Below are positions 18,053-26,540 of a DNA stretch of 50,076 bases, piece after piece (within the stretch, counting starts at the first letter, position 1; each line of letters starts with the position of its first letter). Position numbers and translations under genes: made by a program. The notes beneath the pieces were generated by a model. The model was not told the DNA's origin and did no database searches. It saw only the letters and a list, made by a program, of their open reading frames with translations. The stretch comes from JABDPF01 sp036351055. Its GTDB lineage: Bacteria > Pseudomonadota > Gammaproteobacteria > Xanthomonadales > SZUA-36. Location of the stretch: NCBI GenBank assembly GCA_036351055.1, contig JAZBOH010000003.1:1-50076 (forward strand), in the 5' to 3' direction.

Positions 18053-19765
18053 CTAGTCCTTGGTTACACGATTAATTTCAATCAGGTCGGTAATTCCCAT
18101 GGCAACCTTGTTCAGTGCCGACTGCCTCAGATCGAGGATCCCTTCCAACCTGGCCTGTGTACTGATGGCGATCGAATTTCCTTCCTCGAGAATGATACTT
18201 GCTATTCTCTCAGAGATCGGCATCACTTCAAAAACACCACTTCGCCCGCGGTAACCCTCGTTGCACTCGCTGCAGCCACCCGGCTGGTACAGTTTCAGGT
18301 CATCCAGGTCCGCTTCATTAAAGCCTGCCTGCAACAGGGCTTCTGGCGGTAGATCAAGCTTCTTTTTGCATTTGTGCAGTGTCCTGATCAGTCGTTGCGC
18401 GACGATCAGGTTCACCGCCGAGGTAATGTTATAGCTTGGAACGCCCATGTTCATCAAGCGGGTGACGGACTGGGACGCGTCGTTGGTGTGCAGGGTGGAC
18501 AGTACCAGGTGGCCGGTTTGCGCGGCCTTGATCGCGATTTCAGCGGTTTCCAGGTCACGAATCTCACCGACCATGATTGTATCGGGGTCCTGGCGCAGAA
18601 AGGCTCTCAATGCACGCGCAAAAGTCATGCCCTGCTTGACGTTTTGCTGTACCTGGTTGATGCCGTGCACGCGGATTTCCACCGGGTCTTCAACGGTGGA
18701 AATATTGCGGCCTTCGTCGTTGAGCATCTGCAGCGCGGTGTAAAGCGTCACGGTTTTACCACTACCGGTTGGTCCTGTGACCAGGATCATGCCGTAGGGT
18801 TTCTGAACCGCCTCCAGGTACCTCTCCTGCTGGGTCTTATCAAAACCGAGCTGTTCAATACCGAGTTTTGTTGCTGCTGAGTCGAGTATTCGCAGAACGA
18901 CTTTCTCGCCAAACAGCGTGGGGCAGGTGCTTACCCGGAAATCGATGCTCTTGTTTCGTGACAGGTTGAGCTTGATGCGGCCATCCTGGGGAACGCGTTT
19001 TTCAGCGATGTCCAGTCCCGACATGACTTTCAGCCGCGAGGAAAGCCGACGCGACATCTGGACGGGCGGGGCAGCAACATTCTTCAGTACGCCATCCAGG
19101 CGGTAACGGATCCGGTAACGGGCCTCGTAAGGCTCGAAATGTATGTCGGAGGCACCCTTGCGGATGGCATCCAGCAGTACCTTGTTGATAAAACGCACGA
19201 CCGGTGTTTCATCAACGTTAATTTCAGACCCGGGCTCTTCCAGGGAATCAACATCTACGTCAAAGCCGACGTCTTCCAGTCCGTCTTCGTCAAACTCATC
19301 GAATTCCGGGCTGGTTGCCTCCATCGCCCTTTCGATGGCCGCGCCCAACTGGTCGGAAGATACGAGGATGGGTTCGACATGGAAACCGGAACTGAAGGCA
19401 ATCTCATCGATGATCTCGTGATCGGTCGGATCACTCATGCCGATAAACAGCTGGTTGCCTCGCAGGTGCAACGGCAAGGCCTGGTGTTTATCGATCAGGG
19501 ATTCACTCAGCAGGCTGACGGGCGCCAGGCTAAGATCGAAAGAACGGATATCGATCAGCGGTATGCCGTATTCCTCGGCCGCGGCGGCGGCCAGCTTCTG
19601 TGGCTCACCCGCCTTGTTCTTGATCAGCCAGGCAAGAAGTGTCTTGTTTTTCTTGTTGCTTTGAACACAGGCGTTTTCCGCCGCAGACTGGTCAAGGATG
19701 CTTTCTGCAACCAGTCTGCGTGCCAAGCCCTGGAGATTACTGGCGACTTTCAACTCCGTGTTCAT
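18053..19765 (-). CDS. pilB: type IV pilus extension ATPase
   Basis: PilB powers pilus extension. The 570-residue protein has the N-terminal MshEN/T2SSE_N domain, Walker A GPTGSGKTVTLY near residue 331, the Asp box (STVEDPVEIR), Walker B IMVGEIRD near 392 and the His box HLVLSTLHTNDA. The zinc-motif region reads LHKCKKK followed by GGCSECNEGYRGR. The first Cys pair therefore has only one cysteine, where many PilB proteins have CxxC. A histidine two residues before could substitute. An extended -10 box lies just upstream, so pilB can be transcribed independently of pilA. Confidence 0.97.
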   Translation of the reverse strand: MNTELKVASNLQGLARRLVAESILDQSAAENACVQSNKKNKTLLAWLIKNKAGEPQKLAAAAAEEYGIPLIDIRSFDLSLAPVSLLSESLIDKHQALPLHLRGNQLFIGMSDPTDHEIIDEIAFSSGFHVEPILVSSDQLGAAIERAMEATSPEFDEFDEDGLEDVGFDVDVDSLEEPGSEINVDETPVVRFINKVLLDAIRKGASDIHFEPYEARYRIRYRLDGVLKNVAAPPVQMSRRLSSRLKVMSGLDIAEKRVPQDGRIKLNLSRNKSIDFRVSTCPTLFGEKVVLRILDSAATKLGIEQLGFDKTQQERYLEAVQKPYGMILVTGPTGSGKTVTLYTALQMLNDEGRNISTVEDPVEIRVHGINQVQQNVKQGMTFARALRAFLRQDPDTIMVGEIRDLETAEIAIKAAQTGHLVLSTLHTNDASQSVTRLMNMGVPSYNITSAVNLIVAQRLIRTLHKCKKKLDLPPEALLQAGFNEADLDDLKLYQPGGCSECNEGYRGRSGVFEVMPISERIASIILEEGNSIAISTQARLEGILDLRQSALNKVAMGITDLIEINRVTKD

Positions 19766-19794
19766 ACGTGGGTGATTCCTTTTCCCATGATTGC

Positions 19795-19803
19795 ATTATA
19801 GCA
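19795..19803 (-). promoter_or_regulatory. extended -10 promoter for pilB
   Basis: On the minus strand TGCTATAAT, an extended -10 element with a perfect TATAAT, lies about 30 bases before the pilB ATG. TTGCAC is found 19 bases upstream of it as a poor -35. An extended -10 promoter often works without a good -35. This would give the pilBCD-coaE operon sigma-70 transcription separate from the sigma-54-driven pilA. Confidence 0.55.
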
Positions 19804-19925
19804 GTACATTATCTACAGAGTGCAAGTTGTTGTGAGATAAGAATAAAAAGATGTTTTTTACTGGTCTGTTTTCTTGTCTTTAACTGGAGGGGGCCTGATA
19901 CCGGTATGTTAATTCTTCCTTAAAC

Positions 19926-19955
19926 AAAAACCCCCCGCTGAAGCGGGGGGTTTTG
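19926..19955 (-). terminator. intrinsic terminator of pilA
   Basis: CCCCCCGCT (19931-19939) and AGCGGGGGG (19942-19950) form a perfect 9-bp GC-rich stem with a 2-base loop, followed in the pilA direction by TTTTTG and in the other direction by TTTTG. It lies about 25 bases after the pilA stop and should separate the abundant pilA message from pilBCD. Confidence 0.92.
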
Positions 19956-19975
19956 ATTACTCTCAAATCGAAAAT

Positions 19976-20416
19976 TTATGTGCCACGGCAGGTCGCGGGA
20001 ACGTGCCGGTCCAGGTGAGAGGAAGTACAACGCCAGGCATAGCGGCCGTCGCCAGCAGCATACTGCCCCGTCAGAACAACATTAGCGGGTGATGGAGCGC
20101 CCGTGTCCTGCGTAAGGATAGTAATCGTGGGGGCTGTGCAACTGCCGCCAAAAGTTATGGTGTTTACGTAGGTGCTGGAGTTGAATGCATAGCCAAGTCC
20201 GTCATACGTGATCGCGACATTAGGATCAGTCTGGCAAGATTCTGCAATAGCGAGCTTGGCATTGGCGCCGACACTCATCGCTTCACCGACCTTCGTACGA
20301 ATGGTGTAATCCTGGTAGGCCGGAATGGCCAGCGCCAGCAAAATGGCAATGATCGCGATAACGATCATCAGTTCGATCAGGGTAAAACCCTTTGAAACGC
20401 GTTTCATGTTTTTCAC
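19976..20416 (-). CDS. pilA: type IV major pilin
   Basis: PilA is the pilus fibre subunit. The class III leader ends in KGFTLIELMIVIAIIAILLALAIPAYQDY: cleavage after Gly puts Phe at +1 and Glu at +5. The C-terminal half has two cysteines (RCTSS ... ATCRGT) that form the D-loop disulfide. The GTG at 20414-20416 is chosen as start because AGGAGGG lies 7-8 bases before it. The internal ATG three codons later is too far from that site. The mature protein is about 134 residues and ends in Gly-Thr. A C-terminal hydroxyl residue is of interest because TfpO-type ligases modify such a position in some pilins. Confidence 0.96.
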   Translation of the reverse strand: MKNMKRVSKGFTLIELMIVIAIIAILLALAIPAYQDYTIRTKVGEAMSVGANAKLAIAESCQTDPNVAITYDGLGYAFNSSTYVNTITFGGSCTAPTITILTQDTGAPSPANVVLTGQYAAGDGRYAWRCTSSHLDRHVPATCRGT

Positions 20417-20439
20417 AAAAATACCCTCCTGGTATGAAT

Positions 20440-20456
20440 ATGGTGCATGCCACCAT
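20440..20456 (-). promoter_or_regulatory. hairpin in the pilA leader
   Basis: ATGGTG and CACCAT (20440-20445 and 20451-20456) pair with a 5-base loop between the predicted transcription start and the ribosome binding site (20424-20430). It could stabilise the pilA message. This is a short stem and the role is inferred. Confidence 0.3.
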
Positions 20457-20495
20457 TTAAAAATCCCTTTAATAAACGGGATGCGTAAAATATCT

Positions 20496-20511
20496 TGCAA
20501 ATCCTATGCCA
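20496..20511 (-). promoter_or_regulatory. sigma-54 promoter of pilA
   Basis: The minus strand reads TGGCATAGGATTTGCA, matching the RpoN consensus TGGCACG-N4-TTGCA with the invariant GG and GC exactly 10 bases apart. Transcription should start near 20484, giving a leader of about 68 bases. In this gene family pilA is the classical target of PilR with RpoN, and pilS and pilR are encoded just upstream. Confidence 0.9.
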
Positions 20512-20586
20512 AATAATTTTAGCCATGAATTACATAGGTTTATATAACTAGGCTAGCGTGAAGTCAAACGTTTATTTGAGCCAATG

Positions 20587-20619
20587 GTCACTTAGTGACA
20601 AAAAATGTCAGTTTGTGAC
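20587..20619. promoter_or_regulatory. predicted PilR enhancer: two phased GTCA/TGAC dyads
   Basis: GTCACttaGTGAC (20587-20599) is a perfect dyad. GTCA-N5-TGAC (20607-20619) is a second. Their centres are 20 bases apart, two helical turns, and about 105 bases upstream of the -12 element. That is the expected arrangement for an NtrC-type enhancer. TGTC elements are also the core of known PilR sites. The second dyad overlaps the last codons of the ligase gene. Confidence 0.65.
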
Positions 20620-22140
20620 GTGATCTGGCGATACATAGACGGTACAAACCTTGGCGTTCTGCCAAATTCTTGGCGCGATAATACGGGGTGGTAATTTCTC
20701 AGCGCGCTCCTGCATTGTATTCAACTCGGAACGACCGAGGAAAAGAAGAAATACCGAAATTAAAAGTGTAAACACGAGAGCCCAGAAAGGTCTGAAAGAA
20801 TGCCCCTCGCATGTTTCGGTTAACGGAAACGACCCCAGCAGCAAACCGCATACGAGAATGCCCGTTACCTGGCTGGCGGGCATGATTAGAACCCCGCTCA
20901 GGCAGGCGTGAATCATGGCCGTAAGAAAAGAAACCAGCAGTAGTGCCGGGAATAGTGATTCATCTTTCTCGCCATCATCAACTTTTCTAACCGCACGTGT
21001 TGAGACAAGAAATAGCCATGCGAATACAAGCAACATGGCCGTTGCTGCAATCAATCCCCACTCGGCTGCGAACTGAACCGGAAAACTGTGCGGGTGACCG
21101 TACCAGTGGCTGCGCGTGCAACTGTAGTTATAAGGTCCGATACCCAGAAGTGGGCTCTTCTTCACGTCCTCCAAGGCGGTCGTCCACATCCAGAATCGAC
21201 CGGAGGTATGCATCATGGGTCTTCCCAGGGATTCTGCAAAATAACGACTTTTGCCTGTGTCCGGGGTGGGATTTGCCTCACCATTCTGAATTCCAGGCGC
21301 GCCGAAGCTAACTAAAACGACAATATAGATCAGGGCGCCTGCCAAGATGCCTGCTGACTGCCATTTGACCAGGTATGAACGTATCGAGGGGAGGAATACC
21401 AGAGCGAAGACAAATGAACAGAACAGGGCAACCAGGGTGCCACGTCCTGCCGTCATCAGGAGGACGTACCAAAGCAGGGCCAGCGCCAGCAGGCTCAACC
21501 AGCGGATTGAACGCCTGCCGGGAAACAGTATCGGTAAGGCCGACACAACGGGTATGGCCCAGCTCTGAAATTGGTTATAGAAACGCGGCTTTGAGAAGTG
21601 CAGCAGGGCGATTTCATAATTGAAGTCCATCCCGTTGGCATGTGCAGCGGCAACACCGATCAATTCCTGGAAACCCACGGCTATAACGGTCAGGGCCATC
21701 AGGCCAACAACCACCTGGCTAAAAACATGCCCGGTTTCCAGCCGGCAGGCTGCTACCACGAAGACAGCGAAAAACAGGGCATACAACAGTGCGATATCGG
21801 AAAAGGAATTTGCGAGGTGCATGCCTGATTTTGAATTCACGATAGCAGACAGAACCCCCAGTACAAATATCACCGTCATCGCTGCCAAAACGAACCGGGG
21901 AATTCTGCCGAGAAGTTGAAAATACGTGCCGCGAATTTTCTTGTTCAGGACGGGAAGCATAAAAAGCGCCAGCAACAACCAGAACTGCATCATGCGCTTT
22001 ACATCGTAAGGCCAAACACCCTGGATAAGCGTTGTCGTCGAAGTAATCAGTAGGTAAATGGAAGGGAGCAGCGCCCCAAAGATTCCGGGGACTACCCGTT
22101 GTGCAGGTCCAATCGACGAGCCCGAATCAATCAATTTCAA
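20608..22140 (-). CDS. O-antigen ligase / PglL-like oligosaccharyltransferase (Wzy_C family), putative pilin glycosylase
   Basis: This 510-residue inner-membrane protein has about 12 helices and one large periplasmic loop around residues 275-360 ending in YGHPHSFPVQFAAEWGLIAA. The latter matches the H-x-x-x-x-x-E-x-G pattern of the Wzy_C/WaaL/PglL superfamily. These enzymes transfer a glycan from undecaprenyl diphosphate to lipid A or to protein Ser/Thr, or polymerise repeats. The gene overlaps the end of pilR by 14 bases and precedes pilA, so a role in pilin O-glycosylation is favoured by context. WaaL or Wzy function for the cluster at 3.9-15 kb cannot be excluded. No Pfam search was possible. 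Confidence 0.75.
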   Translation of the reverse strand: MKLIDSGSSIGPAQRVVPGIFGALLPSIYLLITSTTTLIQGVWPYDVKRMMQFWLLLALFMLPVLNKKIRGTYFQLLGRIPRFVLAAMTVIFVLGVLSAIVNSKSGMHLANSFSDIALLYALFFAVFVVAACRLETGHVFSQVVVGLMALTVIAVGFQELIGVAAAHANGMDFNYEIALLHFSKPRFYNQFQSWAIPVVSALPILFPGRRSIRWLSLLALALLWYVLLMTAGRGTLVALFCSFVFALVFLPSIRSYLVKWQSAGILAGALIYIVVLVSFGAPGIQNGEANPTPDTGKSRYFAESLGRPMMHTSGRFWMWTTALEDVKKSPLLGIGPYNYSCTRSHWYGHPHSFPVQFAAEWGLIAATAMLLVFAWLFLVSTRAVRKVDDGEKDESLFPALLLVSFLTAMIHACLSGVLIMPASQVTGILVCGLLLGSFPLTETCEGHSFRPFWALVFTLLISVFLLFLGRSELNTMQERAEKLPPRIIAPRIWQNAKVCTVYVSPDHVTN

Positions 22141-23530
22141 ATTTCTTTAACTTGTAACGGAACGACCGGAAGCTGATCCCCAGCAATTCCGCTGCCCGGG
22201 TCTTGTTGTATCGCGCCTTTTTCAGGGCGTCTTCGAGCATTTTCTTCTCGATATTCTCTATATAGGTATCCAGCGACTCGTCGTCGGACTTCTCCTGGGA
22301 AGCGCTTTCCGCGCCTTCCTGGCCGCGCACTTCGACGTGCTCCAGCATCAGGTCCTCGGGCTTGATCGTGGTGCCGTCGCTCATGGTCATCGCACGCTGC
22401 AGGATATTGATCAGCTCCCTGACGTTGCCCGTGTAGTTGTGTGCCTGCAGGGCCAGCATGGCTTCCGGGGTAATTTCCGGCGCTTCGTTGCCGTCGCCGC
22501 TCCATTGCTCTGCGATATCGGCCAGGAAGCGCCTGGCCAGCACGGGGATGTCGTCGGTGCGTTCGCCCAGGCCGGGCATATGCAGCTCGATCACGTTCAG
22601 GCGGAAATACAGGTCAGAGCGGAACTTGCCTTCCTCCACCAGGGGTTTCAGGGCCTTGTGGGTGGCGCTCAATATACGTACGTCGACGGCCACTTCCTCG
22701 CGTGCGCCGATCGGCATCACGGCCTTTTCCTGGATCACGCGCAGCAGCTTGACCTGCATATGCAGGGGCAGGTCGGCCACTTCGTCCAGCAACAGCGTGC
22801 CGCCGTCGGCCGCCTGGAACAGGCCGTCCTTGTGGTCGTTGGCGCCGGTAAAGCTGCCTTTGCGGTGGCCGAAGAATTCGCTTTCCATCAACTCGGTCGG
22901 GATGGCGCCGCAGTTGACCGGGATGAACGGTCCATCGGCGCGCGGGCCGAGGTCGTGGATCAGGCGGGCCGCCAGTTCCTTGCCGGAACCGGAGTCGCCG
23001 CTGACCAGCACGGGTGCCTGGCTGCGCGCCAGCTTGGCGATCATGGTTTTGCATTGCTTGATGGCCGGTGAAGAACCGATCAGGCGGTCCAGCGCTTTGT
23101 CCGGAACCTCGAGTTGGACGTCACCGCCCTCGGTCGGCGCCCGCTGCACGCCGTCCTTGCGTAATTTCAGGGCGGTATTGACCAGCTTGCGCAATACCGC
23201 GAGGTCGACGGGCTTGGAAACGAAATCGAAGGCGCCCAGTTTCAGCGCGTACACGGCGTCTTCGATCTTGCCGTGCGCCGTGATCATCGCGGTGGGCAGG
23301 TTGGGAAACTTTTCCGCGATTTCTTCCACCAGGTCGAGGCCGTTGCCATCGGGCAGGCGCATATCGGTCAGGCAGAAGCTGAATTCCTCGCTTTGCAGCG
23401 CACGCCTCGCCTCGCCCAGGTCTTCGACCGTGGTGACTTCCAGGCCCATGCGGCTCAACGTCAGGTCGAGCAGTTCGCGGATATCCGGTTCATCGTCAAT
23501 GACGAGTACTTTTTGTATTTCCTGGTTCAT
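22127..23530 (-). CDS. pilR: sigma-54-dependent response regulator PilR
   Basis: PilR activates pilA transcription with RpoN. The 467-residue protein has a receiver domain (VLVIDDEPDIREL; phospho-acceptor Asp in CLTDMRLPDGNG near residue 56), an AAA+ domain with Walker A GDSGSGKE near residue 180, and the sigma-54 contact loop, here GSFTGA rather than GAFTGA. Walker B GGTLLLDEVADLP follows, with a Fis-type helix-turn-helix at the end (TRAAELLGISFRSFRYKLKKF). The Ser in the GAFTGA loop is a known tolerated variant. pilS lies 12 bases upstream. Confidence 0.97.
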   Translation of the reverse strand: MNQEIQKVLVIDDEPDIRELLDLTLSRMGLEVTTVEDLGEARRALQSEEFSFCLTDMRLPDGNGLDLVEEIAEKFPNLPTAMITAHGKIEDAVYALKLGAFDFVSKPVDLAVLRKLVNTALKLRKDGVQRAPTEGGDVQLEVPDKALDRLIGSSPAIKQCKTMIAKLARSQAPVLVSGDSGSGKELAARLIHDLGPRADGPFIPVNCGAIPTELMESEFFGHRKGSFTGANDHKDGLFQAADGGTLLLDEVADLPLHMQVKLLRVIQEKAVMPIGAREEVAVDVRILSATHKALKPLVEEGKFRSDLYFRLNVIELHMPGLGERTDDIPVLARRFLADIAEQWSGDGNEAPEITPEAMLALQAHNYTGNVRELINILQRAMTMSDGTTIKPEDLMLEHVEVRGQEGAESASQEKSDDESLDTYIENIEKKMLEDALKKARYNKTRAAELLGISFRSFRYKLKKFEID

Positions 23531-23542
23531 CGCTCTCTCATA

Positions 23543-25195
23543 TTAATAGAGGGCCGCTTTATGTGCCCTTTGCCCCTCGTCCGCGGCTGTGCCCTTGGCC
23601 AACGCCATCCGGATATGGAAATATGCGCCGTCGCCCGGTTCGGAGTCTACCGTAAGTTCGGCCTGGTTTGCTTCGCAAAGTTGCCGCGCAATATACAGGC
23701 CCAGCCCGGAGCCTTCTTTGCGCGTGGTGTAAAACGGCTCGAATATTTTACTCAATTGTTCCTTGTTGATGCCCGGCCCGTTGTCCGCGATGGTGATCAC
23801 GCAAAAGCCCGATGCCGTGTCGGTCCGAAGCCTGAGGCGCACCCGCGGCGTCATGTTGCCGCGGCTGGCGTGGTCGACGGCGTTGTCCAGCAATTTCCAC
23901 AGGCACTGGTGCAACTGGCTCTTGTCATACAGGACAAACGCATTATCGGTGTCGAAGGCGGCGGCGAAATCGAGCGAGTGGTTGACCTTGGAGGTCTCGA
24001 ACTCCATCGCGAACTCGGGCAGGAACAGGTGCAACGGCACCACGTCCGGCTGCGACTGTTCGCGCCGGGACAGTTGCAGGATGTTCTCGACGATACCGTT
24101 CATGCGCTTGGCGTGGTTCTGGATGATATGGATCAGCCGCATCTCGGACAGGCGGATCTGCGGAGACTCTTCCAGTAGCTGCGAAGCATGGTTCAGCGCT
24201 GACAGCGGGTTGCGGATCTCGTGCGCGATACTGCCGGACAGCTTGGCCAGCGAGTTCACGGAAAGCTCCACCGCGCGGCGCGCGACCACGTTGTTATCGG
24301 TCAGGAAAATCATCGCGCCCAGGCCGGACTCGGCGGGCAGGGCGACGAAGCTGGGCAGAATGTTGGCCTGGCTGGGTTCGAGCACCACGGGTTTAGGATC
24401 CGAGGTCGGTTCCCTTTTCCAGTCGGACAGGGCCTGGTCCAGCCTGGGTGAAAGCTCCCGCAAGGGTTTTTCGCGGGTCTTCGGGCTGCCCATGGAAAAC
24501 CAGGCCGATTCGTTCATGATGCGGATCTTGTTGTTTTCGTCCACCGCAATCACGCCGGTGCGCATGCGCCGGATGATCAGTTCATTGGCCTGCTCGAGTT
24601 CGGTCAGCGCGGCCTTGCGTTTTTCGGCGATCAGCCGGTAATCGCGTGCCCAGTAGGCCAGCTGGTTGGCGAGGATGGCGGTGACCAGCGCGGTGCTGCC
24701 AAACAGGCCGGCCTGCACCAGCCCGCGACCTTCTGCAGACTCCATGAAGAAACCCCACGATGCGGTTCCGATCATGGACAGGCAGGCGAAGGAAGCCAGC
24801 AGCAGGGCGTTGCGCAGCGGCAGGATGATGGCGGCGGCGCCGCAGGTAAACACCAGCAGGATGCCGATGCCATCCTCGATGCCGGCTGTGAGAATCACCA
24901 GCAGGCTGAGGAAAATGGCATCGGTGCTCAGCGACAGGTTGGCCAGGCGGTAAATGTCGGTATCCGAGTCCCGTGCCTTGAAAAGGTACAGAAGGGCAGC
25001 GAGGAAGTAACCCACCAGCACGATGCTGGCCAGGAACGGACGGCTGCCCATTGCCGGAATCATATTAAGGCTGCCGAAGTGGGCAATGCCCAGGATCAGC
25101 GTGATGATCAGCCGGTAAACGTCCAGGTAATTTACGATCTTCCTGGTCAGCGACTCCGGTAGTGGCCAGGAAGTGTATTCAACCGCTCTTTTCAT
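23543..25195 (-). CDS. pilS: sensor histidine kinase PilS
   Basis: PilS is the membrane sensor kinase partner of PilR and in known systems senses pilin in the inner membrane. The 550-residue protein has six hydrophobic helices in the first 190 residues, a PAS-like domain (about 205-300), the H-box SIAHEIRNPLSALNHASQLL near residue 320, then N-box LWKLLDNAVDHA and G-boxes (ITIADNGPGI, GSGLGLYIARQL). It is divergent from sucC with a 171-base gap. An extended -10 (TGGTATACT on the minus strand, 25262-25270) lies about 67 bases upstream of the ATG. Confidence 0.97.
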   Translation of the reverse strand: MKRAVEYTSWPLPESLTRKIVNYLDVYRLIITLILGIAHFGSLNMIPAMGSRPFLASIVLVGYFLAALLYLFKARDSDTDIYRLANLSLSTDAIFLSLLVILTAGIEDGIGILLVFTCGAAAIILPLRNALLLASFACLSMIGTASWGFFMESAEGRGLVQAGLFGSTALVTAILANQLAYWARDYRLIAEKRKAALTELEQANELIIRRMRTGVIAVDENNKIRIMNESAWFSMGSPKTREKPLRELSPRLDQALSDWKREPTSDPKPVVLEPSQANILPSFVALPAESGLGAMIFLTDNNVVARRAVELSVNSLAKLSGSIAHEIRNPLSALNHASQLLEESPQIRLSEMRLIHIIQNHAKRMNGIVENILQLSRREQSQPDVVPLHLFLPEFAMEFETSKVNHSLDFAAAFDTDNAFVLYDKSQLHQCLWKLLDNAVDHASRGNMTPRVRLRLRTDTASGFCVITIADNGPGINKEQLSKIFEPFYTTRKEGSGLGLYIARQLCEANQAELTVDSEPGDGAYFHIRMALAKGTAADEGQRAHKAALY

Positions 25196-25261
25196 GATTG
25201 GTTTCTCAGAAAAGCATTCCTTTGCCCGCGGGGAGCAGCTTTAGTTTCCACACTCGCAGCG

Positions 25262-25270
25262 AGTATACCA
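25262..25270 (-). promoter_or_regulatory. possible extended -10 for pilS
   Basis: The minus strand reads TGGTATACT in the pilS–sucC gap. It is an extended -10 form, with no convincing -35 hexamer at 16-18 bases. The leader to the pilS ATG would be about 60 bases. Confidence 0.35.
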
Positions 25271-25366
25271 TCCACTGCTTTCCGTCTTTGATTTCATTAT
25301 GAAATAGGGTGAAAATACCCTCCTTCTACCGCGCGAGGCGGCGGAACTCATCCTCAAGGAGAAAGC

Positions 25367-26527
25367 ATGAACTTTCACGAATACCAGGCGAAGGAATTAT
25401 TCGCCTCTTTTGGAATTCCTGTGCCTGCCGGCATCGTGGCCGCCACTCCGCTGGCCGCCGTCGAAGCGGCACGTGAACTGGGCGGTGATATGTGGGTGGT
25501 CAAGGCCCAGGTGCATGCAGGCGGCCGCGGAAAGGCCGGCGGCGTAAAAATTGCCCGCAGCCTGGAAGAGGTTCGTGCCGAGTCGGAACGCATGTTGAAC
25601 ATGAAAATCAGCACCTACCAGACCGGTGGCCTCGAACTGCCGGTGGACCATGTCCTGATTGCCGAGGCCGTCGATATCGAGAGCGAGTTGTACCTCTCGG
25701 CCCTGATCGACCGCGTCCACCGCTGCGTGACTTTCATGGGTTCCGCTGCGGGCGGTGTCGATATCGAAAAGGTCGCGGCGACCGAGCCGGAGAAGCTGAT
25801 CACGATACAGGTCGACAATACGGCCGGCCTGCAGCCCTTCCAGGCGCGCAAGATGGGTTTCGGCATGGGGCTGAATGCCTTGCAGGTAAGGCAGCTGGGC
25901 AAAATCATGGATGGCCTGTACCGGCTGTTCCGTGACAAGGACCTCAGCCTGATCGAGGTAAACCCCCTGATCATCGACAAGGAAGGCAAGCTGCTGGCGC
26001 TCGACGCCAAGATCAACGCCGACGGTAATGCGCTGTTCCGCCACCCCGACCTTGCCGCGATGCGCGACGAGGCGCAGGAAGACCCCACCGAGGTGGCCGC
26101 CAGCAAGCACGATCTGAATTACGTCACGCTGGACGGCAACATCGGCTGCATGGTGAACGGCGCCGGCCTGGCGATGGCCACGATGGACGTGATCCAGCTT
26201 AACGGCGGCGAACCGGCCAATTTCCTGGACGTGGGTGGCGGATCCGATGCGGCGCGTGTCGCAGAGGCCTTCAAGCTGATCCTGTCCAGCGAGCACGTCG
26301 AGGCCATCCTGGTGAATATCTTTGGCGGCATCGTCCGGTGCGATGAGATTGCCCAGGGCATTATTGCCGCTGTCAGCGAGGTCGGCGTGAGCGTGCCGGT
26401 CGTTGTGCGGCTGGAAGGCACGAACGTCGACAAGGGCAAGAAACTGCTCAACGAAAGCGGCCTGGCGATCATTGCCGCCGATGATTTGAATGACGCGGCG
26501 CAGAAAGTCGTCGCGGCCGCTGCCTGA
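25367..26527 (+). CDS. sucC: succinyl-CoA synthetase beta subunit
   Basis: With SucD this makes succinate and ATP (or GTP) from succinyl-CoA in the citric acid cycle. The 386-residue protein starts MNFHEYQAKELFASFGIPVP, has the ATP-grasp domain (WVVKAQVHAGGRGKAGGVK near residues 42-60; LIEVNPLI and LALDAKINADGNALFRH) and the C-terminal CoA-ligase domain with NIFGGIVRCDEIAQGI. Length and motifs are normal. A strong AAGGAG lies 7 bases before the ATG. sucD follows after 13 bases. Confidence 0.98.
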   Translation: MNFHEYQAKELFASFGIPVPAGIVAATPLAAVEAARELGGDMWVVKAQVHAGGRGKAGGVKIARSLEEVRAESERMLNMKISTYQTGGLELPVDHVLIAEAVDIESELYLSALIDRVHRCVTFMGSAAGGVDIEKVAATEPEKLITIQVDNTAGLQPFQARKMGFGMGLNALQVRQLGKIMDGLYRLFRDKDLSLIEVNPLIIDKEGKLLALDAKINADGNALFRHPDLAAMRDEAQEDPTEVAASKHDLNYVTLDGNIGCMVNGAGLAMATMDVIQLNGGEPANFLDVGGGSDAARVAEAFKLILSSEHVEAILVNIFGGIVRCDEIAQGIIAAVSEVGVSVPVVVRLEGTNVDKGKKLLNESGLAIIAADDLNDAAQKVVAAAA

Positions 26528-26540
26528 GGAGCGAAACCCA

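Noticed and set aside
26490..26540. Earlier start for sucD
   Set aside because: It overlaps sucC and lacks family similarity. The ATG at 26541 has a good ribosome site and the canonical N-terminus.
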